Positions 58,246 to 64,000 of a DNA stretch of 64,000 bases are shown here, piece after piece (the first letter of the stretch is position 1; every line of letters starts with the position of its first letter). This stretch comes from Tenodera sinensis (taxonomy: Eukaryota; Arthropoda; Insecta; Mantodea; Mantidae). The translations under genes and the position numbers were made by a program. Where the stretch lies: NCBI GenBank assembly GCA_030765045.1, contig CM060967.1, positions 122,418,912 through 122,482,911 of the forward strand, in the 5' to 3' direction. A model generated the notes under the pieces. That model was given only the letters and a program-made list of their open reading frames with translations. It had not been told where the DNA came from and searched no databases.

Positions 58246-60175
58246 AACGAGAGAGAAGTATGTTTTTGTACGATCGTGAGCTTTCTACACCTCACCCGAT
58301 GATATTCACACTCTAACGATTTTTAATATATATTTTGTTGATGTTAATGTGAGACGAACGTTGAGGTGCCATTTAGCTTTTATTAATGTTCGTTGGAATG
58401 AAAGCCTCTACGAAGTTTCATTACTCGCGGCCTAGCATCAGTCTGAGAGCTATAAGATTCTATTACTGTTTTCACAGGGAGTAGTATGGATCTATTTTAT
58501 AGATGAAACAATCAATAATGTTTTAATGAATGTTTTGAACAATTTATTAACCATTAAAATCATCCTTCTCATGAAACACTTTCACAATTTTCTCGCTAAA
58601 TATGGCGGACATCTTCGCTAACAAACAAAAGGCTAGGCACAACCAATGACTGTGAAAAATCAATGTTCTTTTCTAATCTCGCCGCACTCGATTGATCTCA
58701 ATCAATTATTGACGATATAGTTCCTTTTTATGAATATCACAAAATTTCACAATTAATTATTCACTTTTCGATGTATGATTTCAATTTCTCGTCGTTATGT
58801 CGATCAAAATCACTTCTTCCTCCTTCGTTGTATCACACATGAACAGAAGGACTGTCTACGCTGCCTATAATTTAACATGGTTATTTCAGGAGCTTTCTGC
58901 TACCTCTATATTTACAATTTGAATCAGTTCAGAGGGCTTACACAAAAATACTGCCTCAACACAGAAAGAAAGTTAAAATCCAGCACATTAATTAATTTCC
59001 AACTTGAAACATATATACTAATGTACCTACATTTAAAGGCTGTAATAACAACATAACTAGGGTGAGAAATAAAATTCACTGAAAGCTTCAATTTGTACAC
59101 CAACATACTTCTTTAATAAGCAGGAATAACACATTCAGTGAACGGCACTATTTTTAAAACAGGTAGCTGTTACAGCCATCCGAGGTTCAGTAAAAATTCT
59201 TAGGAACCACATTTAGTTTGCAACCTTCAGTGAAGATTTTATATTGTAGGTAACTATTATTCATTTAACACTATTGCTGTTTTATTTATTTTCCTGTTGT
59301 ATCCGTATTCTACATCACTATGCATTCATTTTTCCACTATTATTTATTGGTTTGGCAAGCTCTATTCGTAGGCAGCCTTCCTATGGAGAAAGCTTTTAAT
59401 AAAATAAAACAAAGGTGAACGAACATTTTATACCTCATTCTAATTTTTCAGGAAACAATTGCACACGTCCTATTTCCCATGCCGCGTCAACATTTACGTC
59501 TACATAATCCATGTCTCCGACTTCAAATTCTTTTTTAAACACTAGATTTCTATTAAGACCCATTTTATTGTTTTAAACTAGCCCGCTTTATCATAAAAAC
59601 AATTGACTCGACACTTCCTAAATTACAGTATCTTACTAGGTTATCGTATAAGTTGCAGCTGTTGGATTGGGAGCATTGCGTTACCGGATATCCGAGGTGA
59701 CGATAAGTATGGCCCTATGGCAATTTTCGGACTTAGCACCTTGACTAACAATATCTTTTTTGCCCATGCCCCTAAACGGGGCGTCCCCGGAAGGGAATGG
59801 GGTGAGGGATAAGGAGTGAGGGGAGAGAACACTGAGAGTTGCCAGAACGACGAGAGACGATAGTAGAAGGCAGGGTCTCTAACAGCTACAGATTGAAACT
59901 CCCCGGTGGTGACTAGGTACCATCGATTTCCCTGCCCTAGCGGGATTATTCCCTATATATGTATGTGAAATGCATAACAAAATCTCGAAAAAAGACGACT
60001 AGACTTAGCTTAGTCTTTCCGAACTATTCCCCGATTCTGTAATAATATATTTCCTTCGCGTTTGGTGATCTTTTACGCTTACTCGTTTCCGTAAAATCCA
60101 ATTCACAATGAAGCTAAAATTTTAGTAAAATATCAAAATATTATTTTATTTATTTATTTATTGTTTCTCCTGTTA
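58246..60175. other. Unassigned DNA with a G-rich patch
   Basis: No gene or known repeat is recognised in this 1.9-kb stretch. Positions 59640-59960 are GC-richer. At 59774-59826 five runs of three or four G's lie close together. Confidence 0.5.
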
Positions 60176-60235
60176 TCTATAGTAAGAAGAGGAAGTATTG
60201 CTTCCAGCCAAAATTCGATATCGAATATGTGTGCA

Positions 60236-60306
<71 letters not shown>

Positions 60307-60950
60307 CCGCGCGCGCGCGCGCGTGTGGACAGCATAAATCAAAAACGAAAAGTTGGTTAAAAACCGAAGTTGGTATTTATGTTTTAATATCTTCAAAGAA
60401 GCGACACGAAGATTTCGAAGGAAATTCCACTACCTTTTACGTGGAAATCTTCGAACATTTTTATTTTCTCAAAAATGAATCTATTTTGATTAAAATATCA
60501 TATGATTAAGACTTTTTATGGCAAATGAATTATATATGCTGAATTTTCTGACTATAGCCTATGTGGTCGTGTTTACTCTTGATTCCCTTCGCATAATTGG
60601 TAAACCGTATGAGATCAAATCTTACTATACAAAAAATGTAGATTTGGTTAAAACACACAAGCTATGTCCAAATGCATCTTTTGTGGATGTCGTTATTCAC
60701 GTTTTTATGTCTTGGTCGTGTAAAGAGAACAGAATTTCAAAGTTTTCATATAGCGACCAGCTTTAAAACATTTGACTATCGCTCAAACTACTGTATTCCC
60801 ACATTCCCCTTGCATGTACAAGAAAATTAGCAATAAGATAATTTCTGTAAATGTTTATCTCGACTAACATGAAGAAGACATAGGAATGAGTTTGTAAGAA
60901 TAATTAGAACAAGAGAAGTAGAGAAAGTCACGTGAGTGCAACACATCAGA
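60176..60950 (+). mobile_element. Family A copy with compound microsatellite
   Basis: The first hairpin arm is decayed ('tctatagtaagaagaggaag'). A (TC)n(TG)n(CG)n compound tract lies at 60236-60325. The body is colinear to the tip CACATCAGA at 60950. It keeps 'catatagcgaccagcttta', shared with the older subfamily. Confidence 0.85.
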
Positions 60951-61309
60951 TATGATATCCATGGGCATAAACATTGCACATTCTGATATACATGATAAAA
61001 CGATTTTTTAATTGAGAAAAGTGACATTACCTGTATACTAATTCCCATGCAACATGTGTCTTCTGTGGCACCCAACAACATAGTCATCAGAACAAACTAC
61101 TGTTGGCAACTGATGCAAGCAAGGCTGCAGGTTTGAGATAAGGCAAGCAATGGGTCTGCACATCCACTGGCTGGGAAGTTCACTAATGTTCGCTATACAG
61201 TTTCACATGGAGCCTGGGAAACTTAATGATCTCTTCCCAAGTAGAGCAATAACACTATCACTTAAGATTAACAAGCATTACAGCAATCTTCACAAGTAAT
61301 ACCTATCAT
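60951..61309. other. Unassigned DNA
   Basis: Nothing is recognised. Confidence 0.45.
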
Positions 61310-61848
61310 AAGACTCTGACCTAGAATTCATCTGGGAAGGTCAGACCGTCCAATGATATTTACGCGGATATTTCATAAACAAAATATGAATTTAAATACC
61401 ATACCGCAAGGATTTGACCAGAAAATATTCATTTTATAAAAAAATAACCTAAAACATATTCATTTCGATAAACGTAGTTTCACTTACTCAGCATTGTCAA
61501 CCAAGGGAAACAAAACCCAAAAATTACATGTATTTCGATTTTCTCTTGTTATAACAGAAAACCAGTTTATAATCTCAAATAAATCTCAATTTATTGTTAA
61601 CATTAACAAATAAGCTTTCTTCTTAAAAAAAATACATTAATTATTAAACAGAACAATAGTTAAAAACGCAGTTTTCAAATTCAAAAGGAGTGCTATTTTG
61701 ATTTTTAATCAATTGTAATGTGTAATGCATTGCTTTTTAGCGATTTTTGGGATACAGTTGGCGACACTGACTAAACAAAATAATAACCAGGTGATATTTC
61801 GGATGCGATAATTTAACGTCCCTATGTATGAAATAGTTACCTTTGCTG
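61310..61848 (+). repeat. Family B repeat, copy 3
   Basis: Begins 'aagactctgacctagaattc'. The first half of the left palindrome is deleted, leaving 'atctgggaaggtcagaccg'. The remainder is colinear with copies 1 and 2, ending near 'cgtccctatgtatgaaatag'. Confidence 0.8.
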
Positions 61849-62006
61849 GGCATACTTTAGGTAGCAATGTAAACAAAGTGCAAATTTGTATGTATGTTAT
61901 ATGAAGTCATCGCCACGAATAGCTTGTGGCTTTTGTACTTTGTATTGGATAGAAATACCACTGCCATCTAGCGGATCTTGCTTACAACAACAACAAAGTG
62001 AAGAGG

Positions 62007-62226
<220 letters not shown>

Positions 62227-62432
62227 TGTTGTTTAATGACGCTGTCAATTGCCAGGATCACACCAGGGTCGCCAGTGTGCCGGAACTTTGTCCCGCAGTT
62301 ATTTTACATGCCAGGAAACATGAAGCTGTCGTTTTTAGGTACACTTAAAAACCATCGGTCTGGGCCGGATTTGAACCCGCGACCTTGGGATCAGTAGGCC
62401 AGCTTCTAGCCAACTGAGCCATCCAGACCGAC
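62227..62432 (-). mobile_element. tRNA-derived SINE (minus) with (AAT)n tail
   Basis: The minus-strand head is GGTCTGGATGGCTCAGTTGG, then TCGCGGGTTCAAATCCGG and CCAGACC. GGTCTGG and CCAGACC could form a perfect 7-bp acceptor stem, but the anticodon region is about three bases short. The body is 'gttccggcacactggcgacc' and 'atcctggcaattgacagcgt', ending in the trinucleotide array. Called a SINE and not a tRNA. Confidence 0.78.
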
Positions 62433-62691
62433 GAGTGAAGAGTCGGATATATTGTACACTTTTATATAAAATGAAGAATAACACAATTATGATGTTGGTT
62501 ATTTCTCACAATATTTTGTGAATGTTTAAAACAATTCGTGTTTTACCATTTCATAATGATTTTCCTTGGCTATGATTTATGTACTCCAAGGTGGATACCA
62601 TTTTGAACAAGCTGTATGTTCTGTTCCTTCACTTTCTTATGGAAGTTGTGCGGTTCGATCAACCAATGAAGAGTTACTCAAACACGTGCTG
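62433..62691. other. Unassigned DNA
   Basis: Nothing is recognised; below 300 bp. Confidence 0.4.
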
Positions 62692-62934
62692 CTGTTGTTG
62701 TGTTTAACGCCCGCTTTTACTACTACGGCACCGCAGGCGGTGACACTGATGACACATGGAATGAAGATGGAGCACCGGTGGAATGAGATGACGGGGGAAA
62801 CCGGAGCACCCGGAGAAAACCCGCCCTGACGCCGCTTCGTCCACCACGAATACCACATGCGGGTCCCTGGGATCGAACCCGGGCCGCCTAGGTGGTAGGC
62901 GAGCGCGCTAACCACTCGGCCATGGCGTCGCCGC
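62692..62934 (-). mobile_element. tRNA-derived SINE (minus), young copy 2
   Basis: Differs from the copy at 52550 by only a few substitutions across about 225 bp. The 10-bp direct repeat ACACGTGCTG lies at 62682-62691 and 62935-62944. The tail on the minus strand is a short CAACAAC run. Confidence 0.9.
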
Positions 62935-62944
62935 ACACGTGCTG

Positions 62945-63832
62945 TTGTTTACATTACTAACTAAAGTACGGCCAGCGAAGGTGCAGTTTCATATAGCCGG
63001 AAAATTTAGTTTCAAGACAACATAATGGGATACAAGAGATTTCAACACTATAAGCTTATTTCCCTGCAGGGGAGTAAGCCACCTGAAATTCAAAATACCA
63101 ATATTGCAATTTAGATTGCTTTTACATCTCTAACATCTTGTAAATGCAATACTGAAAGATGGAATGTAAATTTGAATATTTAAGAATATGTATGACTGAA
63201 CTTTGATGAAAATCGAAAGAAGGCTTTCTTAGTTTAAATTTTATAAAATAAGTGAGGCACTCGTAAATGCAAAAAGTGCAAAATTTCCTTCGGACGCCAT
63301 TTTTAAATGTATTCCAATCCAATTTAATCGAAGTTCTTTCATTTATTACTTCATTCTTAAGTAATAATTACTTAATGTTTACTAATTTAGAACTTTATTT
63401 ATATTGTGTGTCGTATAGTTGGTGACAAATTCACTGCATCAGTGTAATTTACAACTCTATGGCGGGAGTGGTAGCGGGGGCGTTGTCGGGGGCGGAAACT
63501 ATGGCGGAGGCGATGGTGGGGGCGGTGGTCGATTTCATGAGGTAACACATGAAATTAATGCACCTCAAATTGTATTAATGTTCCTTGGAACATATGCCTG
63601 CCAAGGACAGTTATTCATTGAAAACTAAAATCTAGCAGAAGAATTTCTGTTACAGTTCTGTTATATTTGAGCCTTGTTAATATTATATGATATTACCATA
63701 AAGTACAAGAAGAGGTTTTAGTCTGTTCCAAGTTCTACAAATTGCTCGATCCATCTTCTTAGTTGTCTTAACAGATTTCCACTACCTTTTGGCTTACACT
63801 AGTTGAAGATTAATATGATTTTTCCCATTTCT
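62945..63832. other. Unassigned DNA with a glycine/G-rich stretch
   Basis: A 69-codon plus frame (63419-63628) includes a glycine-rich run ('YGGSGSGGVVGGGNYGGG'), encoded by a G-rich tract at 63461-63530. No signal for a real gene is seen. The rest is unassigned. Confidence 0.45.
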
Positions 63833-64000
63833 CATTTCTCTACTACGTACGCATAGTAAGTAGGGGAAATATTGCATTCTACCAAAAAATTCGATATCGA
63901 CATTTTACCAAAAATACATATTTTCGGATCTCTTGAATCTTAAAAAAAAAATGGAAAAAGATCCGCACGTTTTTCTCTCTGTGTGTGTGTGTGTGTGTGT
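63833..64000 (+). mobile_element. Family A copy, running off the window
   Basis: The hairpin end 'atttctctactacgtacg' with 'agtaggggaaat', then the 'attctaccaaaaaattcgat' block, then 'gatcttttgaatctt'-like sequence and a (GT)n start at 63980. The element continues beyond the window. Confidence 0.85.

Noticed and set aside
62355..62432. Functional tRNA on the minus strand
   Set aside because: The acceptor ends pair, but the anticodon region is too short and the sequence continues into a SINE body and tail.

Overview
The window looks like intergenic, transposon-dominated DNA from a large AT-rich insect genome. The best guess is a cockroach or termite (Blattodea). That guess rests on recall: the tRNA-headed SINEs with a 'ccgaggttttccc'-type body resemble families described from termites and cockroaches, and the LINE, mariner, pogo and hAT remnants are of insect type. 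I found no intact host gene, no functional tRNA or rRNA gene, no CRISPR array and no bacterial-style operon. The long repetitive open frames (poly-Ile, poly-Tyr, poly-Asn, Thr-His) are microsatellite translations.

The dominant feature is one repeat, called family A here. About 27 full, deleted, nested or older copies lie on both strands and cover roughly a quarter of the window. A full copy is about 750-930 bp. One end is a 13-14 bp hairpin (ACTTTCTCTACTA, loop CGTA, TAGTAGAGGAAGT). The other end carries one matching arm (AGTAGAGAAAGT) set 22 bp inside a tip that finishes CACATCAGA. A (GT)n/(GTCT)n/(GC)n tract lies about 150 bp from the hairpin. Asymmetric inverted repeats, a terminal hairpin, an internal microsatellite, T-run targets and no coding capacity match non-autonomous Helentron elements (HINE/DINE-1 type). 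In this list '+' means the hairpin end is on the left.

Layout. 0-9 kb: microsatellites, family A (one copy nested in an older copy), a complete SINE with an 11-bp target duplication, and an RNase H-bearing LINE remnant. 9-11.2 kb: two short hAT-like elements with 8-bp target duplications and a second RNase H LINE remnant. 12.5-21.5 kb: a dense family A cluster with two more nested self-insertions and a decayed LINE reverse transcriptase. 21.9-28.7 kb: LINE tail, SINEs, a 0.9-kb mariner-type element with TA duplication, family B copy 1, and two pogo/Tigger heads. 29-33.6 kb: family A, a fold-back mini-element, and a degenerate tandem array (period about 119 bp) whose units resemble a family A end. 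33.8-35.7 kb: an RNase H LINE split by a 1,061-bp hAT element with a perfect 8-bp duplication. 36-50 kb: family A, SINEs, a 300-bp (ATT)n array inside a family A copy, the second copy of the 1-kb hAT-like element, a hAT C-terminal fragment, and a second mariner remnant. 50.7-64 kb: two more family B copies, LINE tails, two nearly identical tRNA-derived SINEs, further family A copies, and a G-rich tract near the right edge.

No genes act together here. What can be read is an order of insertions: older family A, LINE and pogo copies; then younger family A copies landing in T-runs, including T-runs inside older copies; then SINEs and microsatellite expansion. Boundaries and identities were read by eye. 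Family names from conserved protein motifs are firmer than the clade-level labels.
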